A stretch of DNA of 64,000 nt from Isoetes taiwanensis (GCA_021234155.1 JAJEKV010000013.1:8257193-8321192), one strand, 5' to 3'. Shown: positions 23,584 to 35,440, numbered from the stretch's first letter. Notes: generated by a model from the letters alone, not told the origin. Translations and numbers: made by a program.

Positions 23584-24032
23584 TTTCCTGTATACATAAG
23601 AAAAGCTAGCAAAATAACCAGATGTAAATTATTGACACGTCAAAAATCGTCGTGCTAATTACAAAAAACCACAATAGAATCTAAGGCACAATATTCGTAT
23701 CCTACAGGCTAACGGCGGTACTAAATGCATGAACAGGTAGTCGCCGGTAACTTTAACAAGAGAGGAAACCGACACGCAAGGCTTTTTTCGCCTTATCCGA
23801 ACCTACTCATCCCAACCTGCTACTCGAACACGGCCCCGAACCTACTAGACCTACCCAGCTCCTGAAGCTCGGCTATGGCGGTCTTGAACCTTTTGGTTTA
23901 GCTTCCAGGCTTCGGCGCCTCAGGGCGCTTGGGCATCGTATACATCTTCTTCTGCAAAATCTGACCTTGATCGTCTTTTATTCTACCCGGATTGATCGTG
24001 TATTTTGCTCGGTCTCTTTGTAATTTAGTAAC

Positions 24033-27000
24033 ATGGCTCAGAGCAATTGGGAGGCAGATAAGATGTGAGTTCTGATTTCCTTGATTTTTTTGCCGAGTAA
24101 TGCGTTCATAATCTGATGAATTGTGCATTATAGGTTGGATGTGTATATCTATGATTATCTGGTTAAAAGAAATTTACAAGCTTCAGCAAAAGCGTTTCTT
24201 GCTGAAGGAAAGGTGTCTTCTGATCCAGTTGGTAAAGCTCCAACCAAGCCTCAGTATTGGATTTTTTTTTTTTTTGTATGTTCGTAACGGCCATTTTATT
24301 AACAAATTTTGGAAAATATTGGTCTTTTAGCTATAGATGCTCCCAATGGTTTCCTGTTTGAGTGGTGGTCAGTTTTTTGGGACATTTTTATTGCCCGGAC
24401 AAATGATAAACACTCAGAAGTGGCAGCTTCTTATATAGAGGTATGGGCTTTTCAGTTGCACACGAGGCATCATATGTATGTTGCATGTTATCAGCTCATG
24501 CATTTTGTGTGATGGCTTTGCTAGACACAACAATTGAAAGCCCGAGAACAACAACTTCAGCATCAGCAGCAACAACAGCAACTCCACAATCAACAGCTGC
24601 ATCAACAGCAGCAGCTCCAAATGCAGCAGCTCCAGCTAATGCAGAGGCAACAGCCAAGACGAGACCTTAACCTTTCTAGCTCAAGCTTATTAGGTGGAGC
24701 AGATGCCCTGCTACGTCAACCATCATCAACTGCAAATGCAATTGCGACCAGGATTTACGAGGAACGCCTTAAGCCACCTCAAAGGGATGCTACTATGGAT
24801 GATGCATCTATGAAGGTATATTTCTCCACAATTTCTTGTTTAATAATGCGCAGCTTGCATTTTTCTCAGCCTAATCTGAAAGTTGGTTTTGATTGCAGAG
24901 GTACAATTTTGGATTTCAGCCAGCCAGTTCCTCTTTCCATAATACCGGTGTTTTAGGGCTTTATTTTATCAATGTTTGACATTCTACATATTTTCCGCAG
25001 GCCCATGCTTCAGACTACTGCAAATACCAGTACTGCTAGCCTTCAGCAAGTTCAATCCCGTTCTCAACAATTATCAGCCAATTCTCAGGTAAAGCAGTGC
25101 TACTTTGTATGTTTGGATTGGCTCTGGCAGGGTTTTTATGTCAAACCTTATAAATACAATTCTTTTTGACCAATGCAACTGGTATTGGCCACTTAAGCAC
25201 AACTCAACAATAGAAAGTAGCATCTAGAGGAATTTTCTGCCAGTCTTCTGCCTCATGATGCAATTTGCCATAATCCTTGATGGTGCACATCAGACTGCTG
25301 AGTATTAGTAAATCCGCAGGATGTAATGCATGCATTATTGTGATATTGCAGCGGCAGCAATATTTTTGTAAAAGGTTCATATAGTAAAAATAGAAAGCTT
25401 AGCGAATTTGAGGTATAAAGGGCAACCTGTTTGGTCATATTGTTTTTAGAATGACAAAAGCTAATATAGTGCTTGCTTCCCATGTCTTTTTAGTTTATTT
25501 GGAGAAATTTTCTTGACCACATTCCACTTGCAAAGCTGACCATCATTTTAACAGGGCATGGATCTGTTGAGACCCGGGGTACAACAGAAGTCATTGTTGC
25601 AAGCATCTCCATCATCATTTCAGCAATTTCAGCTTTTGAGTCCTCAGCAGCAACAAATGATAATACAGGCACAAGCAGCTCAAGGGAACATGTCTCCATC
25701 TGGATCCCAAATTCTTCCAGATGTGGACCCTAGAAGATACAGAGTTCTCGTGGGTAGAAATGGTGTTCTAGGAAGCAAGGACAATGCCAGCAACGATGTT
25801 GGTTCTCCTTTGCAGTCTACATCAACATTGGCGCGGGCTCAATCTCAAGAACAGGCTGAGCTATTGATGAAGGTTTCCTTATTATTTTCTGCATTTATTG
25901 ACTATCTTTAAAGTATAGGTAGATTGATTAACTTGTGCATTGGTTATCTGTTTATTTTATATGAGATTTTCACAAATTTTATGATTCTGCCCAAGATATG
26001 GCCAAGTTGAACAGTCTCTTTGCTGTTGTTTGCATAGATGAAGGTTGCACAGCAGCAGCAGCAACAGCAGCAACAACAACAGCAGCAAAGCAAGATGCAG
26101 AACAGTCAACATGCTCAACAACAGCAATCTGTCCTCCAGCAACAGCAGCAACAAGATAAAATGGGGTTCTCATCAGCTGGTCAAACAGATACACTAAGCT
26201 CTTATCGAACTAACGATCAAATATATGGCGCAGTGGAGCCTAGCCCCAGCGCCAACAGTACAGGAACAGGAAAGGTAGTTGCTTTTCTACCAGAAATATG
26301 ATCATTGTATGGCTTGTTGCGATTTGGCTGACTTGTTCTCTTGCACTGAAGACAAGTACAAAGGGACCAAGTGGGCGGAAGCGAAAACAACCTGCATCAT
26401 CGTCAGGTCCTGCTAACAGTACTGGAACAGGAAATACTGCTGGTCGTTCTCCAAACTCGCCTTCAACTCCCTCTACTCATACTCCTGGTGATGTGTCGAT
26501 GGGGGGAGGGGTGCAAAGTGCAAGCATGTCAAAGTCAATGTTAATGTACACTGATGGAGCTGGAAGTTTGCCTTCTCCGCCCAATCAGCTTGTAAGGGTG
26601 CAATTTTTTCAAGTTTTCCTTTTAAAGAATACTTTTAGTTGGTTCTTATGTTACTTTGTTATTTCTCGGGAATATGGGTAAATCAGATACTTCATCTCTG
26701 ATTTAGAACTGCTGGCTTAATTGCAGGTGGACATGGATCGTTTTGGTGATGACGGATCATTAGATGACAATGTTGAATCTTTCTTGTCTCATGAGGAAGC
26801 GGATCCGAGAGAGAGTCTTTTTGTCAGTAGTAAACGGAGTCCTGCTGGGCATAGCAGCGATGTCTCAAAAGGTATAAATTTTTGTATCTAGGGACTCTTG
26901 TGCAGTATTGCATATGATTCTCATTTCTTTATTTCTTTATAGCGAATCCTTGATGTGTTTATTCTGCATAATTTTTTCAGGGTTTACATTCGGAGAGTTT

Positions 27001-28287
27001 GCCTGCCTGCGTGCAAGTGCAAGCAAAGTTGTTTGCTGTCACTTTTCATCTGATGGTAAATTGTTGGCAAGTGCTGGGCATGACAAAAAGGTCAGACTCA
27101 CATGAATCTTTAGTGATCATCTTATCACGGATTGACTAAGTGAGTGGAAATTGTCATCTTTTTAACAGGCATTCTTGTGGAATATGGACACATTGAGCAT
27201 GAAGCATTCACTGGAGGAGCATTCCTTTCTTATAACAGATGTCAGATTTAGTCCAAATTCAGCACGTTTGGCAACATCTTCATTTGATAAGACTGTTCGT
27301 GTATGGGATGCTGACAATGTGAGTTTATTGATGTGTCTGGTATGCATTTTCATTCTCAATCTCTGATTCTGATTTTAAAGCTTTATGTTGACTGCCACGT
27401 AGCCTGCATATTCTTTGAGGACATTCACTGGCCATGGAACTTCTGTCATGTCTTTGGATTTTCATCCGACAAATGAGGATCTCTTGTGCTCTTGTGATGG
27501 CGATAGTGAAATTCGCTACTGGAACGTGAATCAAGGTGTATGCACAAGAGCTTTTAAGGTTGGCATGTAATGAGAATTTGTAGCTTCAATTGCCTTGTTC
27601 TTGGTATTATAAGGCATCATTTAAAGTACCAGCATAACTAAAAGAGATTCATTTTTGTAGGGTGGCATGACACAAACTAGGTTTCAACCTCGTTTAGGAA
27701 GGCTACTTGCAGCTGCAGCTGAAAGCGTTGTTTCTATTTTTGATGTCGATTCTGAAACTTGCATCCACTCTTTGCAGGTGGCAATATTCTCTATTATAAG
27801 CTTCATTTCTTATATGAGCGTATGAGTTTTATGTTCATATTTGATTGTTCAACTTTTGTAGAGACATACGAAACCTGTGCATTCAGTTTGTTGGGATATA
27901 ACAGGAGATTATTTGGCCTCTGTAAGTGAAGACTCAGTCAGAGTGTGGGCCTTGGGTGCAAATGGTGGAGGCGAATGCATACACGAGCTCAATTGCAGTG
28001 GAAACAAATTTCATTCATGCGTATTTCATCCTAATTACCCATCGTTACTGGTCATTGGATGTTATCAGGTACACAATTTGTATGTTGTTTTGGCTGTAGG
28101 ATGTGAATGTGAATGCATTCTAAGGCAATTTTATGTGTTACAGTCACTAGAGCTCTGGAACATGGCAGAAAAAAAGAGTATGACTATTCCAGCCCATGAT
28201 GGCCTCATTGCTGCTTTAGCGCAATGTCCTGCCACAGGGCTGGTAGCATCTGCAAGCCATGACAAATGTGTGAAGCTCTGGAAATAG
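24033..28287 (+). CDS. LUG: LEUNIG/LEUNIG_HOMOLOG-type transcriptional co-repressor (about 834 aa, ~16 exons)
   Basis: This plant Groucho/Tup1-type co-repressor works in the nucleus, usually with a SEUSS adaptor and DNA-binding factors, to repress target genes in flower, embryo, cell-wall and meristem programmes (known for the family). Exons by GT-AG borders: 24033-24064, 24134-24231, 24331-24440, 24525-24815, 24899-24973 and 25014-25088 (both uncertain), 25555-25872, 26038-26274, 26352-26591, 26727-26871, 26981-27090, 27169-27318, 27403-27558, 27661-27777, 27862-28068, 28144-28287. The start [11 protein letters not shown] equals the family N-terminus. The LisH-containing LUFS domain (aa 1-80) includes [14 protein letters not shown] and [12 protein letters not shown]-rich blocks follow, then [32 protein letters not shown] and seven WD repeats ending [13 protein letters not shown]. 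All other phases agree and no internal stop is needed. LUG and LUH features are mixed, so paralogue assignment is open. Confidence 0.95.
24899..25088 (+). other. LEUNIG exons 5-6: uncertain splice junction, possible local frame damage
   Basis: After exon 4 (ends ...DDASMK) the family normally has QRFG(E/D)N..QLLDPNHASLL. Here the acceptor at 24898 gives [17 protein letters not shown], and the next exon is clear only from [20 protein letters not shown] onward. The natural donor at 24948 joined to the acceptor at 25000 breaks the frame. A later donor (24974) with a later acceptor (25013) keeps it. The bases at 25001-25011 also read AHAS in the other frame, recalling the family's NHAS. Either the splice sites are unusual, or a small deletion (about 8 nt) has shifted this segment. 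Confidence 0.5.
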
Positions 28288-28927
28288 GGATGCTGCTAAC
28301 ATTTTTGAGGCATCGAATCTCTCAAATGGATATGTACAAACAATCAGGAGATGACAATCAGATGAACTATTTCCTCTTCAAATTTTGGACTGTAGTGTAA
28401 ATGGGTTTAAGGGAAATACAGCTAGAGTTTGAAGATACTGTATATATGAAAGGTGGTGTTTCCACATATAAATTCACAGCTTGTAAGACGTGCTAATTCA
28501 TAAACACAAAATTTTTTCTCATCATGCCCATTATCCTCGATATCAGCATTGCGTCTCCTGTTATCATACATTGAGTTATATTCGAATATTTGGCAATAGC
28601 AGCAGTGTCCTTTGCTTTTGCGAGGAAAATATAGCCTTCAGAAAAAGACCGCTGGAGTATAGCCCATAATGGATACCATCTCTACCTGTTTCGATTTGTC
28701 ATAAGCCATTAGGCTTTATTTCTACTGAATGTGTTTTTGTAAACACATTTACCACAGAATATGCTCAATGGGCTGTCCAGGGTTTTATATACATCAGATC
28801 ATACAGACACAAGCATTTGAAGCTATTTGGCATTAGTGGATGTGATACAAATGTCATTCTTTTTTGGTACAATTCTGAAAATGCTGGTAGTACAACTTTC
28901 AAATTCAAAAGTTACCTTCAAATATTT
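28288..28927 (+). other. Probable 3' UTR and downstream flank of the LEUNIG-like gene
   Basis: AT-rich sequence follows the stop codon. No canonical AATAAA is obvious close by; GT-rich, TATATATGAAAG-type sequence near 28440 could serve as a plant polyadenylation region. No other gene is seen before the MITE at 28937. Confidence 0.35.
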
Positions 28928-28936
28928 ATTAAGATA

Positions 28937-29379
28937 GGGAAAATTACTAAAATACCATTAAAGTTTGCCAAAATTATCAAAATGCCACTGAACCCAGTAG
29001 TATTTTGGGAAAATTGACAATAACGTTTTTCCAATGATCTGAATACAAATGTGCCCTTCAGATGAATTGTAGATTAAGCTGAGGTTTTTTCAACAAGCAT
29101 AAGATCATTCAATTCTAAGACCACAATCTCAAGTCATGAGATTTTTCATTTCTCAAATTCTGAAGAACTCAAGAGCTTATAACTTGAAAGTTTCAACTCC
29201 AATTAAGATGATCTTATGCTTGTTAGAAAGATCTCAGCTTAATCTACAATTCATCTGAAGGGCACATTTATATTCAGATCATTAGAAAAACGTTATTGCC
29301 AATTTTCCCAAAATACCACTTGGTTTAGTGGTATTTTGGTAATTTTGGCAAACTTTAATGGTATTTTGGTAATTTTCCC
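28937..29379. mobile_element. MITE with ~170-bp terminal inverted repeats and a 9-bp near-duplication (Mutator-like)
   Basis: The left end GGGAAAATTACTAAAATACC is matched by the reverse complement of the right end, and the arms can be followed for about 170 bases each. Shared words include CATTAAAGTTTGCCAAAATT, AACGTTTTTC and GCCCTTCAGATGAATTGTAG, then TTAAGCTGAG and AGCATAAGATCAT. The element is flanked by ATTAAGATA (28928-28936) and ATTAGGATA (29380-29388), an 8/9 match that fits a 9-bp target-site duplication. Long TIRs plus a 9-bp duplication indicate a non-autonomous Mutator-like element. It carries no gene and sits about 650 bp past the LEUNIG-like stop codon. Confidence 0.88.
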
Positions 29380-29549
29380 ATTAGGATAAGATATTTCCCA
29401 AAAAACCAAAGTCATCTAAATCAAATCAGAGCTGATGTGCTCTTTTGAGTAAACACTTGATGGTTTTAATTTCCCAACTCGTTTGAGTAAACACTTACTA
29501 ACTTGATGGTTTAAATTCCCTTTTAACTGATTTTACTATCGATAAGTTA

Positions 29550-30020
29550 TGTGAAGGGTTTCTTGTTTAATGAGCCATAAAAACAAGTATTGCTATTTTA
29601 CCCAAACACCCTTTTTTAGGGATATTTTGGTAATAATAGCAAAAGTGGCATTTTGTTAGTTTTCCTTTTGTATAAAAGAGAAAAGAAATGCACCTATTAC
29701 CCTATTTTTGGGATTTTAAGCATTTTTGTTATACTATTGTAAGTTCCTTTGCTAAGATTAAGTGGATTTTTGTCCTCTTATGTGACAGGTTTCTTGTTTG
29801 ACCAGCCATAAAAACAAGTATTGCTATTTTAGCCAAACACCATTTTTTTTAAAAGTATTTTGGTAATAAGAGCAAAAGTGGCATTTTGTTAGTTTTCCTT
29901 TCATATAAAAGAGAAAAGAAATGCACTATACATCACCCTATTCACCTATTTTTGGGTCGTTTCATTTTATGCATTGTGCTTTAGATTTATCTCTTAAGAT
30001 TAAGTGGATTTTTGTCCTCT
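29550..30020. repeat. Two-unit tandem repeat, ~230 bp
   Basis: Units 29550-29779 and 29780-30020 share in order: TTTCTTGTTT, AGCCATAAAAACAAGTATTG, CCAAACACC, TATTTTGGTAATAA.AGCAAA, GTGGCATTTTGTTAGTTTTC and AAAAGAGAAAAGAAATGCAC. Both end with AGATTAAGTGGATTTTTGTC. The unit is non-coding. The word TATTTTGGTAAT also occurs in the neighbouring MITE. Confidence 0.85.
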
Positions 30021-30097
30021 AAAAAATGGCCACATCACATTTTTTCTTAAAATGGCTCCGGTTTTTGACTTTGTGTACACTGTGAAATTTATATATA

Positions 30098-32017
30098 CAA
30101 GAAATTTATCGCGGCGGCCTTGCGGCCGCCGCAAACATTTCTCTTTTCCAACCCGCTACAAAAGAAGTTTTGTGCTAAGTCGAATAGATCTCAATTCTGG
30201 ACATCCTTGAGATGCGACGATAGAGATGTATGTTGATTGCAGTTCACATACTGTGAGGCAAGTCAAGACATGCCTGTTCGACCCCATATTCTTTGCAGGA
30301 ATGGTCTAGAGTGCCCAACATAGAATATTCCCCATAAACTACTGCAATCTAATGGCCTCAAAAAAATTTAGAACATGTGAAATGATAATATACCCTACAA
30401 ATAATGAAATATTACAAACTGCCTATATGTAGAGATGAGACAAAGAGTAAGTAGTTTTCAAAGTTAGTATGTCCCATAGGCCGATTGGCCATCGTGGACT
30501 ATAAAAATCGTTCAATAACCATAACAAACCATCCATATTTTATCTCGAGATTTGCCCAACGTTCCATGACGAACAACCACAAATAGAAAGGAATTTCCAA
30601 TAATATAGAAATTTGGTCTCCTTTTTTTGCTGGGATGTAATTTTATGCTGCCACATGGCACTCTTCTACAATGTAGAATAGAAGTTGGGTAGCCACGTTC
30701 TGCATGACAGGCTCTCCCGGTTACCATTTATCGGTGGCTCGTTCTAGACCCAAAGCACCAGGTTTTTGGAGTGACCACAGTTTGAATCCTTATTCGCAGT
30801 TTTGAATGCTTAAGCGAAATTGGTTAGAAGACTCTGTTGTTGAGTGCTTAATAGCCGCTTGTGCTTGAATGCTTACTTGCCATAATACTATGTTTCCCCA
30901 CTGAATACTCTGCTCTTAAATGCCTAAACTAAATAGAGTACTTTGTTTCCCCAAAATACTCTGTTGTTAATGCCTTTTTTGCTCTCTGTTTTGAGTTTGA
31001 ATGCTAAGTGAAGCAGGCCATCCATAAATTATCTGCCTTGAAGAATCTGCTCGATTTTGGACTATTTGTGCCCAGGATGGACTATTTGTGCCCAGGATAT
31101 ACCATTCAAATATCCTGTTGCAACAACATTTCAACGCATGATTTTTGGTTCTATGCTTAGGCCCTATAGCACGATCTGCATGGAGTTCCATGATCTGACC
31201 TTGGAACCGCTGTTATAAGAACCCAAAGACAGAGATCAGGGCCCTTTAGTTGACATATTCGCTCCTAAATCAGTTCCCACAATAGATTTTTTCCAAATAT
31301 CTGCTTCAAAAGCAACATGTGACGCCTTAGATCCAATTCTAGCGCTTCAGTTCTGCTCCAGCCTGCTAAAATCTAGCCTCAAAACATGGTTTTTGCCACA
31401 AAAGGGCGATTCTCTGCGGGTTGAGGATAGAAAATCCCATCGGAAAAAAGGACTCCCCAATTTCTGTATTGTTGCGGAACCCAGTTGCCACTTTACTTGT
31501 CAATTTCCCTCTCGCTTCTTTGTCTTTTTGCAGAGAAATGGCCTCCTAGCTCTCCGTTCCAGCCCGTTTCTGCCCGCAAAGGAGAAGAGAACTCGTCATG
31601 AGCTCTAGATCTCTTCATCAATCTGGTCTGCCGCAAAAAACTAGGAAAAGGAATGAATCATTCGGCTCAGAAGTAAACAATACAGATTAAACACTGTTCT
31701 AATCGAATCATGGTGGAAGAAAAAACGAAGCAGAACCTAGGATGGACAAATGCTATGAACAGGATATCGATGCGCAGCTAAGAAGAAGGCGGAGGAGCCC
31801 AAGTGGTCGGATTCATATCCAGGATGCGAGAATGGAGGCGATTGCGGCGGAATATGAAGGATCGGACAGATCGGACACATCTTAGCATTTTTTTTTCCGA
31901 CTTCATTTTCTCTGGCTTTTTTCTTTGTTTCCCTGTTTTTTCCCTCCGGAAATACGTGGCGGGAATCAACCGAATATGCCAAAGGCATCTTGCCCATAAG
32001 AATTATATATGTTAAGA
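30098..32017 (-). mobile_element. Probable Helitron 3' terminus on the minus strand; full extent uncertain
   Basis: Reading the minus strand, a GC hairpin (GCGGCGGCC, loop GCAA, GGCCGCCGC; 30111-30132) is followed by GATAAATTTCTTG ending at 30098, then T. This is almost the same as the 3' end of the better-supported Helitron at 48820-55035. A candidate 5' end TCTTAACATATATAAT (minus strand, from 32017) resembles that element's TCTACACATATATAAT. However the preceding host base is not the expected A, so the 5' end is tentative. No Rep/helicase coding is present. 30.5-32.0 kb contains short frames without recognised domains. Confidence 0.45.
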
Positions 32018-32169
32018 CAAGAAAATTAAAGTTGATTTCAGTTAATAATGTCTAGATGCTATATGTGATGTTACCTCATACAATATCCTCTTCCATGCTC
32101 CACCTTTTATGGGTTGAACTTAGGGCTATAATTAAGACTCTTGGGGTGTTGGAAGCACCAAAGCCACCT

Positions 32170-32425
32170 CAAGAATTCCGGAGAATATTCTGGAATATTC
32201 TAAAGATTCTCAAAGAATATTCGTCGAACTTTCTGGAACGCTCTTGGAATATTTTGTGAGAATATTTCTGTATAAATACTGGTGTGATGACCATAATGGT
32301 ACATATATAATAGTCACCCATATTTATACAAAAGTATACCCATGGAATGTTCGAAAAACCTTGCTAGAATGTTCCATAAAGAGAATCTTCCAAACTTCCA
32401 AAATATTCTCTAGAGTTTTTAGGAA
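32170..32425. repeat. Second cluster of AATATTC / TTCTGGAA heat-shock-element-like words
   Basis: GAGAATATTCTGGAATATTC, then GAATATTCGTCGAACTTTC, TGGAACGCTCTTGGAATATT and GAATGTTC words are spaced with alternating GAA and TTC triplets. It is shorter and more degraded than the array at 20-21.5 kb. No gene is associated. Confidence 0.5.
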
Positions 32426-33393
32426 AGATCCCATATGCATTAATGCATAAAATTCTTCATCATGGGGTTCAATATCGAGTTCAAGACCGGTCTTGTGCCT
32501 TCTAGCTTTTGTCTTACGTTCCTGCTCGCCCTTTGGCCTCCTCTTCTTGTACTCTGCTATTGCATCATAACATATTCATTTTTCGCGAATCTTTTTCATG
32601 CATTTCCTAGTATTTTCTCTTGTTTTAGCATGGTTTCATATCAGTAGGTGCATGCACAAGTGCCATCTTGTGTTGCACTTGGCTTGGAACCCTTTTGGAT
32701 GTCCCTATGTCATGTTGAAAAAAATTGCTAAACTATTCTACATATAATTTGTCTTGGGAGCATGTTAACTCCATCAAATCTTGCCCTCAATTAATTCTCT
32801 CTCTTCTGGTTCAATGGGTTATCAATTTAATGTCAACGAATAGTCAAAACTCACAAAACAGATATGTGAGATAGATAAGATTTTTTTACGTCACACCATA
32901 TGGCAGCATCCCGTAGGAATGTATGATGATCCCCTTAATGTCCCAAGAGAGACAAAAACACAAGACCTAATTGCTACTCCAAAGAACTAGCCACCAAACC
33001 ACATAGAGAGGAATAGAGAAACCGTAAATTCAACGAATAGAATTCTAGAACTAGTCAATTCTATGTGTCCCGCTAAATCGGAAAATATTGTGTGATTGAC
33101 AACGAGTTAGGTTGGGACCAGTTTTCCTAACAAACAGAGGGTCCAATTTGGGCTTTTGATCTGGCTCTGTGCCATGGCCGAAGCTTGGACGTGGACACGT
33201 GCATCTTAATACAAATGTGTTGTTCAAGTACATGGCAATCTCTTCAATCATTTTTTATGGTAAGGTTTAAAGATGAACTCCATTAGTTCTCAGTACAATG
33301 TCAATATTGCAGATTAATCGATGTTATATCGGGAAGAGCAAGGAGGGTACTTGGTTCGATGGCTGGCAAAGTTTCTCCCTTTTATTTCCTCCC
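32426..33393. other. Intergenic, nothing recognised
   Basis: Contains a 61-codon plus-strand frame at 32462-32647 that is hydrophobic but has no recognisable family or supporting context, so it is not called as a gene. The rest is unassigned, ending at the start of duplicated copy A. Confidence 0.3.
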
Positions 33394-33886
33394 CCCCTCC
33401 CCTAAGCCCTTTGAGGGTAATATCAAAGTATCACAATGGTCTAGTTGCAGACCATAACACTCACAATAGAGCCCATAATGTTGCCCCATAGTCTAACGAG
33501 TTGCTAGAATCTGCCATGGGGTCCCAAACTAAAGCACTGTCCTAGGAAGCTTAGGAGTAAATAAGAGATTACCCCTACATCTACTTCCACCAAGCTAGGC
33601 TCTCCTCTAGCCGAGATGACTCGCATTGCCATTTATGGCTCTCCTGCCTTGCCGCAAGAGTCATCAAACACACCCCTATGCTTCTATTTCAAGACTAGAT
33701 CCAGCCATAATATTGCTCAAGCACATGCCTAGCCTTTCATAAATGTTATAAGAATCACAAGTGGGCTTGGCTTGAGAGCCGAATAGGTAGGAGCATAGTA
33801 TATACATCAATAGTAATATTCAGACCTAAGATCTAATTAGATTATGTATGATGAACATCATAGAATGAGGTTGGTTATGCAAGCAC

Positions 33887-34339
33887 TTGGGAAGTGTATT
33901 TCTTTTGGAAACCCAGCACTTAAGGCAGTTCTTCTGTGTTGTCCCTTTTTTTCAGTTTCGCCCATATCCTAATGCTCCCCCCTTCTTAAAGGGCCTACTT
34001 GATTCTTGGGAGACAGTTCGAGCCATGTTTCAGATTAATCCTGATGCTTGTGCACAGTCAAACGCTCCATGCTGGTGGATTCCTCTCAATAGTCGTATGC
34101 CTCTTTGTGCTACGGTACATCCATTGACTCAGCGACATTGGAGGCTTGTTCGCATTCTCACAGTTTATGCTTGGTACGGGGCTGGTCACTTGTTGCCACG
34201 GGATGCTTTTCAGACTAAGTTCATGCTATCCCGATGGGACATAACTATTTGGCAAGAGGTGGCTAATATTCTGCCAGCCACTCCCTCCCGACTAGCTGAT
34301 GTGCCTATTTGGAGTGGTCCCCAAATTGTTAATGCATGA
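33887..34339 (+). pseudogene. LINE (L1-type) ORF2 distal fragment, copy A
   Basis: A 150-codon open frame reads FLKGLLDSWETVRAMFQINP, then PCWWIPLNSRMPL, then HWRLVRILTVYAWYGAGHLL and TKFMLSRWDITIWQEVANIL. This is the pattern of the region after the RT domain in plant L1 ORF2 (FW...L..W..L......PLWFNP.I, then W...GI....DL...G.LL....F...). It begins in flanking frame without its own upstream RT and ends at a stop, so it is a fragment. The same frame is open in copy B. The assignment rests on pattern only. Confidence 0.5.
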
Positions 34340-34554
34340 CCTCTTAACATATGGTCAAGGATTCAATTTGTGCACTTCGTCTGCCATGTTTGTCAATGAC
34401 TTCGTCAAATTTATTCCACCTCTCTCATTGTATATCACCAAAATAAGAAGATCAGCTAGATAGAAAGACACATTGGCAAGAGAAGATTTAACTTTCTTCA
34501 AAAGGTACTAAAGTTGTCGTTGACAATAGCTCCAATCTCACATTGCCGGATCTG

Positions 34555-35440
34555 AAGAAAGATAAGTTAGGGGCAACAGATGCCAGTAAAATTGTGAGAG
34601 GAGGAGTCCTTATGCAAGAAGGAATGGTGTACGCATACAACTCCAAGAAGATGAATGTTGACGGACAATGTTACCCCATTGACGATCAAGAAAACTCCTT
34701 GCAATAGTAAGGGTGTTAAACATTTAGAGGGACACTAACCACCAGAGCCTACAATATGTCTTTAATGCAATCAATCTCAATTGAGTCAAAGAAGGTGGAT
34801 GACATTTCTAGAAGAATATGAATTCAAGATCCCCTATAAACCGAGTAAACTTAATGTAGTTGCCAATGCGTGTAGGAAAAACTTCAAGCATTATAAAAGG
34901 GAAGGCAACCTCCTATACTTCAAAGACAAGTTGTGTATATTAGAAGGAGTAAGAAAGTTCATACTTTATGACAAGTATAATAGCCCTATAGCCATCCATG
35001 CAGGATTCATGAAAACTTACTTCTAAGCAGTAGTTATTTTCGGCCGGACATGAAGAAATGAATTTCTAATTATATCAGGCAGTGCGAGCTATGTCAACAG
35101 ATGAAAGAGTGGAACAATTGAGAAGTCTAGGAGAATTGGAGCCCTTAAAGCGTTCCATACACTAAGTGGAAAGCCTAGTGAAAAGTGATAACTATGGACT
35201 TCATCACAGGGCTCCGAAGAATGGCAAAAGACTATAATGGAGAAATGGTAGTAGTGGACAAAATCTCCAATATGGCATATTTCTTACCTTGTAGATTCAC
35301 TAACACAGCCTTAAATACGATTTTGTTATTCATAAAGGAGATCTTTAGACTTCATGGGATGCCCAGGGCTATCGTTTCAGATATCATTCATATGAACTTG
35401 AAACACAGAATAACTTCTAGTCTATCTACCTAGACATACA
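34555..35440 (+). pseudogene. Ty3/gypsy RNase H and integrase fragment, copy A
   Basis: TDASKIVRGGVLMQEGMVYA, YPIDDQE and RGTLTTRA correspond to RNase H (TDAS....GGVL.Q.G..VAY.S+K and Y...E+E). The frame from 34781 reads RRWMTFLEEYEFKIPYKPSK then LNVVANACRKN, matching RW..FL.EFDF.I.YKPGK.NVVADALSR+. LLYFKDKL and HAGFMKTYF match the pre-integrase linker and zinc region, followed by RPDMKK.ISNYIRQCELCQQ. The frame from 35185 reads MDFITGLRRMAKDYNG, VVVDKISNMAYFLPCR and EIFRLHGMPRAIVSDI, the integrase core. A single-base change or stop separates each piece; the frame dies after VSDI. Confidence 0.85.

Noticed and set aside
23280-23609. 109-codon plus-strand frame upstream of LEUNIG (starts MPRGKFLTQECY)
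   Set aside because: It spans a hairpin and a transposon-like block, has no recognisable domain, and repeats its own sequence (NLHAF twice) because of the hairpin arms.
26038-26160. Possible trinucleotide (CAG) repeat element
   Set aside because: It is the polyglutamine-encoding part of LEUNIG exon 8, a normal feature of this family.
25957-26194. Minus-strand Leu/Val/Ala-rich frames inside the LEUNIG-like gene
   Set aside because: They are antisense shadows of the CAG-encoded glutamine tract in exon 8.
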